This document shows positions 12,801 through 27,800 of a stretch of 64,000 nucleotides of DNA, piece by piece. Numbering within the stretch: position 1 is the first letter of the stretch; every line of letters begins with the position of its first letter. The stretch lies in contig NC_079904.1 of assembly GCF_024868665.1 (NCBI RefSeq), positions 4,355,807 to 4,419,806 on the forward strand. Reading direction: 5' to 3'. A program made the position numbers and the translations under genes. The notes below the pieces were generated by a model, which made no database searches, was not told the origin of the DNA, and saw nothing but the letters and a program-made list of their open reading frames with translations. The stretch is from Triplophysa rosa (taxonomy: Eukaryota; Chordata; Actinopteri; Cypriniformes; Nemacheilidae).

Positions 12801-15800
12801 TACATGTAAATATTTCCTAAATATGTATACATGTATGTGTATGTGTTTATAAATACAAAATTAATGTGCACAGTACACAAACAGTACAAAAACACAAACG
12901 TTTATTCTGGATGCGATTAATCGCGATTAATCGCTTGACAGTCCTACTTTAAAATAATAATTTATGAATTGTAAGCATAAACTTACCTAATGCCACTTTA
13001 TCATGATGCATTTCTGAATTTTCTTTAATATGTAATGCTTCATAATTTAATAAAAAATGTAACTCGCGCCAACAGATACATATGGATTTAAAGACAAAGT
13101 ATGTTTTTCTCAAGCGCTCTGCTGCTGTTTCGAGTGACAGCACATGCAAATAAACAATTTTATCAGCGAGCCCAATTCATAATGAATTCTCCCAGTCCCT
13201 AATCTTTCTGTGGGTTCTTACCCTGTTTATTGCGGAGAGTCTTGTGCACGTCGAGGATATAATACTTGGGCAGAGGATAGATGGACACCATCGGCCAAGG
13301 GTAAGGATCATTCCCCTGCGAGACAGATGAGACACTTTAAATTCAGCACGTATAAAAACATAATTCCTTCCTTGCAACTATAATTAACATCTATTTAAAA
13401 CTGCAATTTCAAGCCAAGAGTCTAACTTCATTACAAAACAATTGAAAAGCTAAAGAATAATAAGGGCTTTATGTGTCTTCCAGCCCTGTAAACCAAAAGA
13501 GAAAACGAACAGAAAAGGAAACCAGGAATAATGCTTTATTTTTGTTATAAATATCAAGTAGTGAGTCATAATCCTGAGGTTCGTCTGCTTAAATGCCATT
13601 AATGTCATATTCAGTCATTAATCATCCTGTCAATAGCCTTTGTCCAACCCAGCCTTCACAAATTCTTTTGACATTACAAGAGAAGCTTCATCTGTCAAGT
13701 TTTGCCGAACAACTTTTGCCGAGTAACAGTGCCCTGGTACACAAAGTAAAAATATCACTGCAAGTCTACATAATCATCAGATCAGATAAGGAAAGATGAG
13801 ACCTTCTGTAGGGCTCGGGGAGGAAGTCTCCTTTCAGACGGGCCACCTACTGCGCCGATTCGAACCAGGATGTGGCTTCTTTCCACAGACAGCCCATCAA
13901 TGATAAACTCTCTGGGAATAATAAGGCAGTATAAACAAGCAATATACAGAATCAATAAATTACCACAGCATGTTTATGTATTTACAAATATATAGCGATA
14001 CATGTAAATGTACGGTATATGTGTGCACAAATACAGCTGCGGAAAAATGTAAGAGATCGTTTAAAAAATATATTTTCAGTTTTTCATGTGTTTAGGTAAA
14101 TGATGATTTTTCTTTCATTCTGTGAACAATATTTCTCCCTTATTTCAAATATTGTTTCTTCTTGCATTTATTCGCAGAAAATGAAAACTGGTGAAAATAA
14201 CAGAAAAGATGCTTTGTATTTTTTAGACCTGAATTACTGCGAAAAGTAAGTTTATGTTCACTTTTAAGCAACACAACAGTAATATTTTTACATGTATTTG
14301 GGAAAGTTCCAAATTATTTTTTATGTGATAACCTCAATTTATATCATAGTTTTCTTCAGGTGTCTTGTCATTCTGTCAGTCTTTCACGTTGCTGATGAAT
14401 AGCTTTGTCACTCCTGAGGGTTTCATTTCGTTGAAATTCAACAGACACTGGACTGGAATGACCACAATACATCTAGAAATGCTGATTTAATGAAAATTTG
14501 GAATTGTCTCTTAACTTTTTCCGTGGCTGTATATAAATAACCTTACGTAAGTTTTCTTTATTAGCCATTTTATATGAGGGTCAGATTATTATGCCACACA
14601 ATGTTGCTGTTAACTTATGCAGTAATGCCTAATCAAAGGTCATATTTATCCGCATATCCGAGTTTTTAATTTGAATTCATTTTAGAACTTAACTGTGCAT
14701 CAAAAACAAAACGTATTCAAATCTTTAACTTATAAATACAGGGAGGGAAGTCAGAGACGGCCACCCACCCTTCACCCGAGGGCGGCTCTGTCACATTAGC
14801 CCTCTGATCCTGCAGCAGTAACTCAGAGACATTGAACTGAGACTCCAGAAGAAGAAAAGTATCCAGGTTACAGCACAGTACGCTCAGGAGCCTAGAAAGA
14901 GAAAAGACAACAAGCAAAACGCCCCAAACTTTTAGCAATATATCAGCATGACATTAAAGAAAAGTTTAATTTATATAAAACCTCGAGGTAGCTTAATGCC
15001 AAACAGAGTGATTTCTAAACATCGAATAAACTGAAGACATGTTTGTCTGATTAAATGAATTTTGCACCTGCTTGCTTCCATCATTAAAGTCCCCGTGAAC
15101 CGGATCGTTTTTACTTCCGTATTTTCGAGTGAAATGGAATTTCCAATGAGAAAAATAGTGGGCGTGGCTATCATCTTTCTCCGCGATTTGATTGGATGTA
15201 TAAAAACAGCAGTTGCATTTTGAAATGGAACTGGCAGCTGACTGAACGTTGAAAGGGAGGAGTTAACGGATGCTCCGCCCAAGCCGTCTAACATACCTCA
15301 TTTAAGATGGATGGTCATTACAGGAAGGAAGTGCATTTTCAGATTTTAACTAAAGATTATGAGGGCACAGGAATTTAACTTTAACAAAACTCCACACATC
15401 ACAATATTATTTGCCAGCCATCATCTGGTTAAGTGTTATGTTTACTCTTCAGACTGTAGAATAATTTGTGATTACTAAAGAATAAAACTTTTCTTCTGCA
15501 TCTCCAGTATAATAAAAGTTTGGTATATCAAACGAGTGCCAGTTTCACTAATGGATATCATTAACGCTCAACTCCTCTGAGGAACCACAGGGACACGTTA
15601 CCATGAAATTCAGCATGGAAGATGTCACGATAATAAATCATGAAATCCAGCACTAGACCAATGGGATGAATATAATCTGTATGAGCGCAGAACGGTGATA
15701 TCGCTATATATTTCAGTTCTGGAGAGGCCATAAGGTCTGAGCAGCTGGAATTGTGAGGTGAGCAGCTGGAATTGTGAGGTGACACTGATTCTTCTCTCTA

Positions 15801-18800
15801 ATGGATTCTAACGATGTGATTCAAAGCAGCGGAGCGAATCGTAGAGGATTCTCAGACATTAAACTGCGCTGTACTGTGACTGAGATTGAATCAGTGCGGC
15901 ATCAGCGGTTCATTGCAGCTAAAGACTAAGAGAAGAACTCTGTGCCAACGTCACTGTGGACAAATGAAAATGTACTGTATAATACTTATACAATGAGGAA
16001 AAATACTTCTGACTGTAAGGAAGATATACAGTATGTTATAAACATGAGGATAAGAGAAAAAATAACTTATTTTGCAGAGCAAGATTAGACAGCTTTAAAG
16101 GGATAGGTTACCCAAAAATGACAATTCTGTCTTCATTTACTCACCCTCAAGTTGTTCCAAACCTGTATAAATGTCTTTGTTGTGATGAACACAAAGAAAT
16201 ATGTTTAGAAGAATAGTAGCAATTTTCAATTCTGGGACATCATTCAGTACCTTAGTAGAAAAAATATTGTATATTTTTTGTACTGTTGAACACAAAGTGA
16301 GATATTTTGAAGTATTTAGAAAAGCAAACAGTTCTGGGGCACTTTTGACTACCTTTTTAATTTTTCCTACTATTATAGTCAATGATGTCCCAGAACTGAA
16401 AATTGCTAACATTCTTCCAAATATCTTTCTTTGTGTTCATCAGAACAAAGACGTTCATACAGATTTGGAACAACTTGAGGGTGAGTAAATGAAGACAGAA
16501 TTTTCATTTGTTGATGAACTATCCCTTTAAAAGTGAAAAGCTAACAATACTTTTCTTATAACACTACACAGTATTGGACACAAGGAGGCGCTTTATCTAT
16601 TCACATCCAAATGTGTGTGAATTGTATGGTGATATTTCACAAACTGAGATGTTTAGCATGTGGGAGTGTCTGAGTTATTTCCTACAGATCCACACCCTGA
16701 AACTTTTGATTTATGTGCATGTTCACCTCATTCCCCCTTCCATCCCAACAGCCAGACGTTCAGACATAACAGTCTCACATACAGTGAGACCTTAAGAAAT
16801 AAAACCCACCCACCAACATTTCAACAAATCACAGATGTCCAGCATTTTCTGGCATTTTTAATTTACAATAGTTTTTCATTTATAATCTAATTCAGTAAAG
16901 TAGGTGAGAAGTCAAGGACGTGGATTGGGCTAGGAATTGAACGGTTACGGTTTCAAACTCCAGAAGGGTTGATAATCTTAAAGAGTACATAACATGAGAT
17001 CATGAAAATTACATTTCATGCGGTGTGTAATGTTGCCGTGTTTGAAAGTAAGCAGTCTGCCAAGTTGTAAATCCGAAGGTGAATGAATAACAAAGTCATT
17101 GGCTTGGAAAAAAAGGAGTCGACTCTGAATCACGCAAACGAGTCGTCCCTAGTCCGATTCGTGAACCGCCACGGATTTACGTCACTACATATAGTCCCCG
17201 CCTACGTTTTGCTAGGACTGCCCGCGAAAACTTCACTCTTCTCCCCCAAACACTGTAGCTCCTGAGCTTCATTCGCGGTAGACCAATCACAGCAGACTAG
17301 ACCATCTGACCAATCACATCAGACTAGGCTAGCGGAAAGGAGGGGATTAGACAGATGAATCGCGGAACGAATCATTTGAGTGACAGTCAAGAGGACTGAC
17401 TAAGTAAGAATAACTACTTATTATTACGAAATAATTGTGTTTTTACACCTTCTATGTACATAAACTTGTTGTTAGACACTCCATAAACCAAAGTCGGACC
17501 TTAAAAATCACTAGTTATGTACTCTTTAAACTAACGGCTCAAACCCAAATGACTATTGGTCACACTGAACAAAATCAACAGCTAAATAATTCATGGTGCT
17601 TGTAAAGGACCACAATTTAAACAAACTAGTAATCATAAGTTAGTATGGTATTATGTTAGTAGTTAAGTTAAGTTAGTAGAGAGTATTATGTTCCTTTTTT
17701 AAGGAATTGGGCTTATGATTTTTGCCTAACACACCTTAAATAGTTCAACAAGAAATAACTAGGGCTGTGAAACGATTAATCGCGATTAATCGCATCCAGA
17801 ATAAAAGTTTGTGTTTACATAATATATATCTGTGTACAGTGCATATTAATTTTGTATTTATAAACACAAAACATACACATACTTGTCTATATGTTTAGGA
17901 AATATTTAAATGTATTAATTTATATTTACCAATAATTTAAATTCTAAATAAACGTTTATTTATTGTTATATTTGTTGTTTTTCTGAAATAAATGCATTTA
18001 TGTGTGTGTGTGTGTTCATAAATACAAAATTAATTAGCACAGTATACAGACATAAATTACATAAACACAAACTTTTATTCTGGGTGCGATTAATCACGAT
18101 TAATCGTTTCACAGCCCTAGAAATAACACAAAATATGGCAAGTAATTAATACTTTCTTCATTCACACAACTTGTATTTTATTTTGTAAATTTCTAGCCTA
18201 AACTCTGAATAGTGTTAAAGGAACAGTTTACCCAAAAATTAAAATTCTGTCATCACACCGTCGAGTTGTTCCAAATCTGCATAAATTGATTTGTTCTGAT
18301 GAACACAGAGAAAGATATTTGGACGAATGCTTGTAACCAAACAGTTCTTGGCCACCATTGACTACTATAGTAGTAAAATTTACAATGATAGTCAAAAGTG
18401 CCCCAGAACGGTTTGCTTTCCTACATTCTTCAAAATATATCCTTTTGTGTTCAACAGAACAAAGAAATGTGTTCCTTTAAATTTACTGAGCTCTATGCCA
18501 CACCATACATCTTGACTTTATTATCACAACGTAAACTAAAATAAACATGACAGCAACAAACAAACTCGAAAACAAACAAAGCACTCATTTTCATCATCCC
18601 AATTACTCTCTGAATCGCCAAGAGCAACCCGGCAATCGCCACTGGCAACTTCTGCTGTGCTCAAATAACCATCTGAAGATTTATTTTCAGGCTTAGGCAT
18701 TAGCCTGACAAAGCGCTAACATATTCACAAACACACATCAAAACAAAGACATAAACTTGAAGACACAATGTTCATTCTGAGTCTCAGTCAATATTGAAAC

Positions 18801-21800
18801 TTCAAACTTTAATCACAGCTGTCTAGCAAAGCTGTCTGAGATGTCACATGCCATGACGAGGAAGACATTTGTGGAATAAATTGATGGAAAGACACTGGAC
18901 AATTTAATTTCTCTAGCACTTCATAAAAATAGCTCATCTAACACAGTAAGAATCAAACGGTGAGGTCTGTTCTAACGTCTCACAGGGTCACGAACAGTAG
19001 GGTGGAAAAGCTACTAAATGCAAATACACAGTTAGAATAGCAAAATAAATATGGAACTAGCAAACTGGATAGACTTGATAAAAACTGAATTCAATTTAGA
19101 ATTATAATGGTACATTAATGTTGAGGTTTTTGTTACTTTTGTACACCATGTAATGTTTTTCCTTGTTCTTCTTAATGCATTATTTTACTCTTTTTGGACA
19201 CACGGATTCCTTTTTGAAATCCAGAGGGTTATGATGTATGTGACCCTTATAATGATAATATTGACACTGGTTTTAATATAAATGCCTCAAGTAGTTTAAA
19301 TAATTGCTGTAGCACTATGTATCTACAGTATGTAAATGTGATCTTAGCCTGCGGTCAGTGATTTAAAGTGCTAAACCAATTCCTTTCTCCTAACTCATAA
19401 AAAAAGAGTGAAACTATTTTGGTACATATAAGCCAAAAGCATCTCGAGCGTTCCTTCAACAAGTACCCCAATCAATTTGACTTCCTTTGAGAGCCTGAAC
19501 TCTGTCATATCGCGACATCATCCTGTCTGGCATTAATTCAGGATCATCATAGCACAGAGACCACAAAGACCTGAATCAATCTGCCATTGATCCTTGGAGA
19601 AGAATGAATGGAGAGGAAGAAAATGCTAATCAGATAATAAAGCTCTTTAAGAACCTTCTGTCACATTTGTGCACTTCCATTTACTGGTAGAGAGGACTGA
19701 ACTATCGATCCTACCTCAGGCCAAACGTGTGGGACTGCTCGTAGTTGAAAAGCGAGTGAATCTTTGCATCGGAGTTAACAATGATGAGACGGTCCATCAG
19801 GTCCTGGCAGAAAGAGTGAATCATTGTCAGAAAACGTACAAGTGCAACGCAGAATGTGTTTAGTTCTGCGATGTGTTACAGGCCCGGTGAAAGTCTGCCC
19901 TCAAATGATCATGATTTGAACTGCAAAATAATCAAATCTGATCTTACAGATTTTGTATACAGCACAGCAAGGGTCTTTAATGTGGGTACAGCTAAGGATC
20001 GACTGATATACAAGAAGGAAAACGAATAAAACTGCACTGTAAAAAAACGGATAAAATACATTTGACCTTTATTTTACAGACATTTCCATTCATGCTAAAA
20101 TGTAATTCAATGTAGTGCAAAATACAGGTAAAACAACTGTAAAAAATGAATACGGAAAATTCCTTGTGCCCCGTTTTTACAGATTTTCTTTAGAGTGATG
20201 TGTCTTGGAAAAGATGAGCATAGATTCTACTGAACTCACTAAAACAGAGGAGGCCATCTCTCTCAGATTGTACTCTGTCTTGTTGGGAAGTGTTCGACGT
20301 CCCAGCAGTTCCCACACAGCATGAGGTGAAGAAAGAAGGTTTACTAGAGAAAGAAAAGACTTCACACACACATACACAGATTTATTACATTTATACCTGT
20401 AATAGTGTGAGTTAATATAATGGCTATACAAATACAACGTGCAAGACGAGAGAAAGCGCCCAGTTTAGTTTCCTAATATCTTCCTGGTTTTATTGAGCAC
20501 AATTCATCAGTGCATGTGTAAAAAAATGTACGTTCATATGGCTCTTATGACCCTTTCTGGTGCTTGTCCATGGTTTGGCAGCTGTGTGTCATACTGATAA
20601 CATTCAATTTTTTCTCTTCTCTTCTCTTCTCTTCTCTTCTCTTCTCTTCTCTTCTCTTCTCTTCTCTTCTCTTCTCTTCTCTTCTCTTCTCTTCTCTTCT
20701 CTTCTCTTCTACCATCAGACACCCATAACTCTAGGAGAAACAGTCCTGTTCTCAAGGCTATGCTGCATGATAAGTTCTTGAAACAGTAAAGCTGATAATT
20801 AACCAAGTAGCACACTCTCTTCTGTCTCTTTTTTGTTGCTGTACCCCATTGTCGAAGGCTGTTTAGAAAAAAAATGGAATAAAATTGATCTAACAGCATC
20901 TATTTCAAAGCACACCGTCGGTTGTGAATTGCATGTCACGTTGACTTTAAAGTGCAAGGTTAAGTGAAAATTTCAGCTTCACCTGAAAAATTGTCCTTTT
21001 GTTGCACAAGACTCATATCTGGCTGGTTGCTGTTTGTACATACAGTATTAGTAAAATAATTTATTATGAATTATTTATGACTTAAGCAGGTTTTGACACC
21101 ATGATGTTGGATATTGAAGGTGAATGATGGGAGGTGACAACCTTAAGGCAGCTCCTGTCGATGGGGTCCATCGGAGTAGATTTCGGATGGACCACCCTAA
21201 CGTCCTCTCGTCCACATTCCAGCGCTGACCACAGCTCTACCACAATTGTCTGGACAAAACCTTCAAATCCGTTTAAAACCTAGTTTAAAAACCTGAAATC
21301 GTCGTTTTCAGAGTAAATCGTTTCCTTTGACATTAAGCAACGCTGTTTGTTGCCTCAATGAGCAATGAGTCTCAGACTGAGTGCTAAATCGATAGTAATA
21401 ATTGTAGAAACACGAACAATCTAAAATGCATTCAGTACATTTTTAACATGACATTTGGTATTTAAAGCTATTAGTTGTTGTTAAGTAAATCGGTCAACAG
21501 TAAGACGTTTGCTACCTGAGCTTTGCAAGGCCACGATGCCTGGGGCTGTCGCAGCAACCTGGGTCACCATCACACCGTAACCAAACTTCTCACACCTGCT
21601 GACCTGACATTAGACAGAACGGAGGAAATAAGCATTCGTAGATCAGCTTCCTGTTGCTGAGGACAGCCTGAGGATATGTGCATAATGTAAAGTTTTGGGA
21701 AATATTACCTTTTATATAAGCTGGACTTTTTATATCTTTCGAAGAGTGTTTAAGAAATATATTTAGATTTAATTGATGTTGAAAAGACAGATGCTATGGT

Positions 21801-24800
21801 TTTGATTACCAATAATGAATGTGCTAAGGTGCTTTGAATACATGTGTCTGCCAAATGCGTCATTGTAAATGACAATGGTATCTGATCATGTTACCTGCAG
21901 CTTTTTGGTAAATCTTGAGAACATGTATGTGACGCACTCGTTGATGGCACCGGTCTGTTGGAGAAGCAGCAGTCCTTTTGGCGTGGCAGCAAAATTCAGC
22001 AGGTTGTCCAACAGCATCTCTTCCCATGCCACTCTGCAGAATTCAAATAAAAGATTCACATAAGACAGACGTACGTTTCCTCTTTCCTACACAACAGGCC
22101 AAAAACAGACAGCTTGTTCACGAACAGGATAAGACAGCTGGGGATGGAGAGATACTCACACGTTCTGCGGTTCTTGGGCAGCCAGAGCTGGTGGGGCTCC
22201 AGGAACCGGGGTGGGAACTCTCTCTGACAGCGAGCTAGTCTGCAGGGAAGAGACTTCAGTGTTAGGCTGGATAACTTCATGGCATTCAATCCCTTCGGCT
22301 AAATAATGAGACGACATATTGAATGTGACGCCGATTCTTCCTTCTGCTTGAACCTCGGCCCATGGAGGAAGGGAAACCCACAGGGCTTTCATTAGTGACG
22401 GCACAAAGCTTTACTGCTGCTTCTGTATTCCACAAAGCCTCCTCACACAGGCCAGAGAACGGACGTTCAGCACTTCTTCCAACATTAATATTGTTTTGCA
22501 CAGGGAAACAGACACTCGAGGCTCTAAAGCTGCTGTCCAGAATGAAGTAAAATGCAGGACTGATAACAGAAACGAATCTGAAATATGCACACACTTGCTC
22601 GTAGGTTGTTTTGGTGAAGAAAAGTTTTTGGCAAAATCATGTGTGCTAAGTTATATATTACCAAATGTTCATGACACAGACATTTAGCAAAATCAGACCA
22701 TATAAAGTGTTTTATTGTTCAAACGAACATAATGTCTGTTTTAGTCACAAGTGACTCAAGAGTAAAGGTCAATCAAGACAATATCTTGATATATTTCCAA
22801 GGAACAAATGAAAAGCTAATTTGCAATAACAGATAACAACATTTTTTAAAATTGTCAATAATCACGTTTTTATTGAGCATTTCAAGTAATATTTCAAGTA
22901 TTATGTTTTTTTGATGAAGTAATAATAACTTACTTAACTTAAGCACAATAAAAACATGATAACACAATAAAAAATATGATGGTTTTTGCAAATGAACTCT
23001 GGTTCATTGGCTGGTGATATGACACATTAGTAATTTAACCAATGCATTAAAAAGGGATAACTTCTTAAGTTACAAAACATTTGCACAAATGACAGAATAA
23101 CACTTAAATGACCACAAAAATTGTAAAAAAAAAAAAAACTGTTGAAAAAATAGATAAAAGATGCTGACTTTTTGCATACTTGGTAGGATATTAGGAGCTC
23201 AAGTTATTGGCTTTTACATTTAATTAGTTAAAAATGTTTTTTAACTATTTATGTATACTTTAATGAGTCTATTTATTAAGGTCATTATACGGTTTATACG
23301 TTAAACTGTAAAACGACCCAGTGTTCGGGCATCACCACTCTTGTAACGAGTCACATCATCATCATCATCATCAAATTTGAAGACTAGAACTAACCGCTGT
23401 ATAAACCTTAATTACAGGGATGCTGTAACCTATGGGTTTAAGATCCGGGCTGCTTCAGGTTCAATCCCCAAAGGGCACCATTATCTACAAGTGCAAAGGG
23501 GCCGTCCCTGTAAGTCACTTCAGATGAACACATCAGCTACACGGTATATTATCACCCCAGCGTGAATAAAAGTCACCTTTCTCCAGGCTTTGGCGATGCT
23601 CTCGTGCAGACGGTAAGGCCGCAGGACTTGCAGCCCCTCGCAGGTGTTGTACATCTGCCGACAGACGAAGAGGAAGGCCCCGCTCACAGCGGGAGAAATC
23701 TCCAGCTCAGAGAACACGAGTAGCTCTTTTGCCAACAGTCTCTGGGTAAACTGCACGATCACATGTGCTGCAGAAATACTGTGGGAATAACAGCACATAT
23801 TAGCGAAAAATTATTCAATGATTTAGCTTTGAATGTCATAAAGGGTTATAACAGACCTGTTGTATACGTGAGCAACACATTTAAAAGTGACAAGGTCATT
23901 TTTATTGTTTCCTCCAATCCAGTTTTGGGTGAATTATCCCTTTAACCACAGATTGTTAAACTGTTCCTTTAACTAAAAATGTGAACTATTCCGTTCCATT
24001 CTATTCCAGGCCCCTAGGTTTTACCCTTGGTTTTGTTTCTATCGCAGAGTACATTCAAACTCATCTCACTGAAGGCACAGGTGTCACTGAAGAATGACAA
24101 GTTTTTCTATCCTATGCATGCTGATGATATACCCGCCACAAGTGCAGACTTACTCGAGACGACACTAGGCGGAAGAAGAAATAATGAATGTAACCTGAGT
24201 GTAAAATTAGATTTACTTACCTTTCACCCTCAGCCGAGACGAGATTTCTGTCATAAAGCAGGAGTGATAAACCTCGTTCAGTGGTAGCGATTCGCGCCAG
24301 GGCGTCTGCAGTGTAAGTCAGGGCACTTTCCAAGGAATTTAATTTGGGCTGCGACAAAAGACAAATCGAAAACGCTTCGGGTGAACAGTATAATGCATAT
24401 AAAATACTAAAGGATTAGGTTTCTGATTAGATGTCATAGGGAGAAGGTTATATTGTGTTTTATTTCTGAATTTAAATGAACTGGTTTGTTCTATTGTGCA
24501 ACTGTAAAAAAAATCGATTTATTTCCATGATGCTATGTGACATCAGTTCTAAGAGAATGTGCAGCCATTGAGTTACTTTTAGAGGACAAAAAAGCCATTG
24601 ATTTATCATTGGATCTGTGTTGTAATAGACAGGAAAAAGATCATTCTTGTCTAGTCATCAAGGGGTCAATATAACTGCCGTTGTATGACGGCTTAAAATG
24701 GCTGTCTGTGCAGGGAGCGTACAGAAGTAGAAGGCAACAGGGCCAAATGCAAAGTTTGTTTTGCATCCTGTCTAATGAGATGCCATCCCCAAGGCCATTT

Positions 24801-27800
24801 TAAAGGCAACATCCCAGTTGCTGCCCATGATATCCCACAGTCCTCCGATGTTTTGGTGGTTTTTAAAAAACTGTTTAAATAAGTATATTACTTTATACAC
24901 ACCATGTACTCACGGCTTGACTTTGACAGACAGACCAAGGTGGAGCAAAAAATTAAATAAATAGTGTAGAATATGGCACCTTTATCAGAGCAGCAATTAT
25001 ATTTCATGATCACATCTAGACAACTGGCAATGCAAGGGTATGGGAGCATTTCTACAGTGCTCACCAGCTTTCCTTTAAGCAGTGAGATAATAGGGTCCAG
25101 CAGCGTCTCTATCACAGGGATTTGATAGAGAGACTCCACGGCACACTCCGTGCGGTCACACAGCGTCCTCAACACCTCCATTACAAGACTGGTGGGGGAG
25201 AGCGAGTCTACGAAACACGCACAAACACAGACATCAACTCTGTGAGTTCCTGTTGGGAGTCTCAGGACACAGCGGTTATCAGCAGAGTTCCTAAAAATAA
25301 ATGATTTATATTATAGCACTTAAGATCCAACAAGAACAAACAAAGAGCCTAGAAAGACTTTGTCTGTGTGACATATCACTTTTAAGTTATAGTCAACACA
25401 ATACATGATTTGTATTTTATAAACATCTTGAAAACAATCTAACCAACAGCCAGATCCACACATCGATAACTCAATATTGGCACAATTCTGTGAGTTTCTT
25501 TGGTGTGAGAAAATATGTAAAAAGCAGTTTATTCTTCCAATGAAGTGAGTGAGTTCAGTTGATGAACTAGAGGAACCCTTGTACCTTGTTCTGGTCCTGA
25601 TAAAAACACTATGAGGTAAAACTGACACACCCATATCACTTACGCTCACTTAAAGTCCCACATACAGTCTGATGACTCTGATCATTAAGGCCAGACGTGG
25701 GTGAAACTTTATATTGATTATGACACGCAATGACACACCTGTATGCGCTGTCTCACCACCGAATGGTTTAGGGTGTTGGTACATGATGTTGATGAGTATC
25801 ACCACTAGATCGGTCAAAGTTACCGGATCTGAAACAGACAATACATTACACATAGAGTGAGTCAGATTTGCTATTCTCATGGGAGTTTCAAAAGGTCTGC
25901 TTCCTCCCAACGTACCTCTCCGTTTCTTTACTTTAATGGGAAAAAGTTTTCTTCCATTAGTGTACATCACAAGCCTTCCGAGTACGCACAACGAGTGAAC
26001 GAAATAAATATACTCCAGCTCTTTGGAAACATAGAGGGTTCTCTGAGCAGTACCTGATAAATAAAACACAAGAAGATTTTGAATGCGTTTATTTTTAATT
26101 TTTTGGGCTTATTAATCACAATAATAAGATAAAACTGAATTTCATGTATATTTTTATATTTGAAGTGAATTGTGACCTGTACACGTAAGATTCACCCTGT
26201 TAGACATATCAGTTCACTGTAAATTGTGCCGATCATAAACATGCATCTTTTCAATACAATTTAAGATGGTTTTACAACTGCAGGTGGTCCAGGGCTGGCA
26301 GTTCAGCCTCGAGTACATCCTAGCAGAAGATAAACAGCGTGTAAATGTTTGGTTCGTTTTTCCATGTGGGTCTTTCAAAAAAAGAAAAAAAAACACTGAA
26401 ACCGGCTTCTAGGAAAGTTCTTCACTGTAAACTCATAAACGTGGAATAATCTCTGCACAGCTAGTGATAATCTAGCTGTTTGACCATGAGAGGAGAGTCT
26501 ATCACAGCACACAGGAGAAAACATATGCCAGGTTGTCAGATAAAGTTTGATAATTGTGCACAATGTGTGGGCAAAAGTTCAGCCGTACCAATCTGCTGAT
26601 GTTCCAGGCCATGGCTGATTTCCAAGATTTCATCTCGGACAGAATCACAGGAATCATGGTAATAAATGCACTGCTGAAGAGCATTTACAATCTAGGATTG
26701 ACAGGATAATAATTAATGATTAATAATATGCATTAATTCTACACTTAAATACGTTGAATACATTTGTAAAAGTCAATTAAAAAATGACTTTTAGCACATT
26801 TCATTTTAAAACTTCATTTAAATTGGCCAATTTCTGAATGTTATTCTAACAATTTTTCGATTTCTGCAGAATAGTATGATAGTATATTAATAGTATAATT
26901 TCTGTATGTATAAAATCTCCCTACTGTACATTTCTTAAAAAGTGCTGTACAGCAGAGAACACTGTCTGCCACCATCTCCCACAATGCACTGCCCTTAACT
27001 TCACTCTCTATTTAATCGTGACAAATGATCTTCAAGTAATTACTGCCATGACATTTAACAACTGTACTTAAAGTCTTTCTTTTGGCCGTCCACAAGTGAT
27101 ATTTAAACATAAAAAATACAAAACAACCATTTTAAGATGACTATAACTAAGTAATAAAGTAATCAGCATAGAGTGTTTACTGTGCAATATTCAGTAAATA
27201 GTATACTAGTCTATCCCAAGAATCAGAATGAGCTAAACTATATACTGTATCCTAATGTAACTTGACTTTGGGCTAAGGGTTAGAAATTTGAGTTGTATGA
27301 AGTTTATGATGCCAAATGGTGCAACTCACCAATGTCTTGTACTTCTTCTCAAGGAGCCTTAAGACAACAGTTCTGCTGTAGTAGCCATGCTAAGAGAAGA
27401 ATTGTAAGTCATCAATTTTATCTGTACTCTAAAAAGGAAAAGGAACTCTAATCGTTGAGGAAAATATTTATCTATTCTTTGTTTGCTAAATAAAACTCAC
27501 CATCCATTTTTTAAACCAGGTGGCTTTAATATCCAGTAGAGAGATTAAGTGTATGGGTTCGAGAGATTTCTCTGCGCCAAGTTCAGAATGTAGAGAGAGA
27601 AGAGAGAGGGTGGCCTCGATGATCTCCTCCATGTACCTAAAGCACAGAACATAAAAGAATGTATATTAAAGATAATGAGTCATAGAGAATATCCTGATTA
27701 AGCAGAATAAATATATTTATATATAAAAAGCTTCACTAGAAATATCTATATTGGTTACTGCCTCGAAGTTTCATTTCAGTTGATCATATTTTGGATAATC

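Larger units (their letters stand above)
47..15744 (-). other. tbc1d32: tbc1d32 coding exons 23-33 (C-terminal, TBC-like part)
   Basis: Exons: 15744-15602, 14891-14740, 13911-13803, 13315-13222, 12178-12053, 10066-9983, 8418-8349, 6779-6664, 6065-5911, 4077-3937, 235-47. From 13911 onward every phase closes. The entry and exit of the 14891-14740 exon are each one base out of phase with the neighbours I chose, so a small exon or a different boundary has been missed there. Readable segments include [60 protein letters not shown] and [12 protein letters not shown]. The donor at base 47 (AAG|GTGCAG) shows that coding sequence continues to the left of the window. Confidence 0.8.
19715..24348 (-). 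other. tbc1d32: tbc1d32 coding exons 15-22 (central part)
   Basis: Exons: 24348-24221, 23778-23577, 22239-22160, 22033-21895, 21603-21516, 21260-21142, 20359-20240, 19803-19715. Phases close throughout. The boundaries of the 21260-21142 exon are the weakest: its acceptor has a poor pyrimidine tract and its donor is GTTGTC. The 20359 acceptor was chosen because it restores the frame into [19 protein letters not shown]. Other readable segments are [34 protein letters not shown] and [20 protein letters not shown], all typical of BROMI. Confidence 0.82.

Noticed and set aside
16137..16488. Near-identical ORFs on both strands
   Set aside because: Explained by the palindromic MITE at 16099-16526.
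20534..20899. 121-aa ORF with EEKRR repeats
   Set aside because: Translation of a CTCTT pentanucleotide microsatellite.
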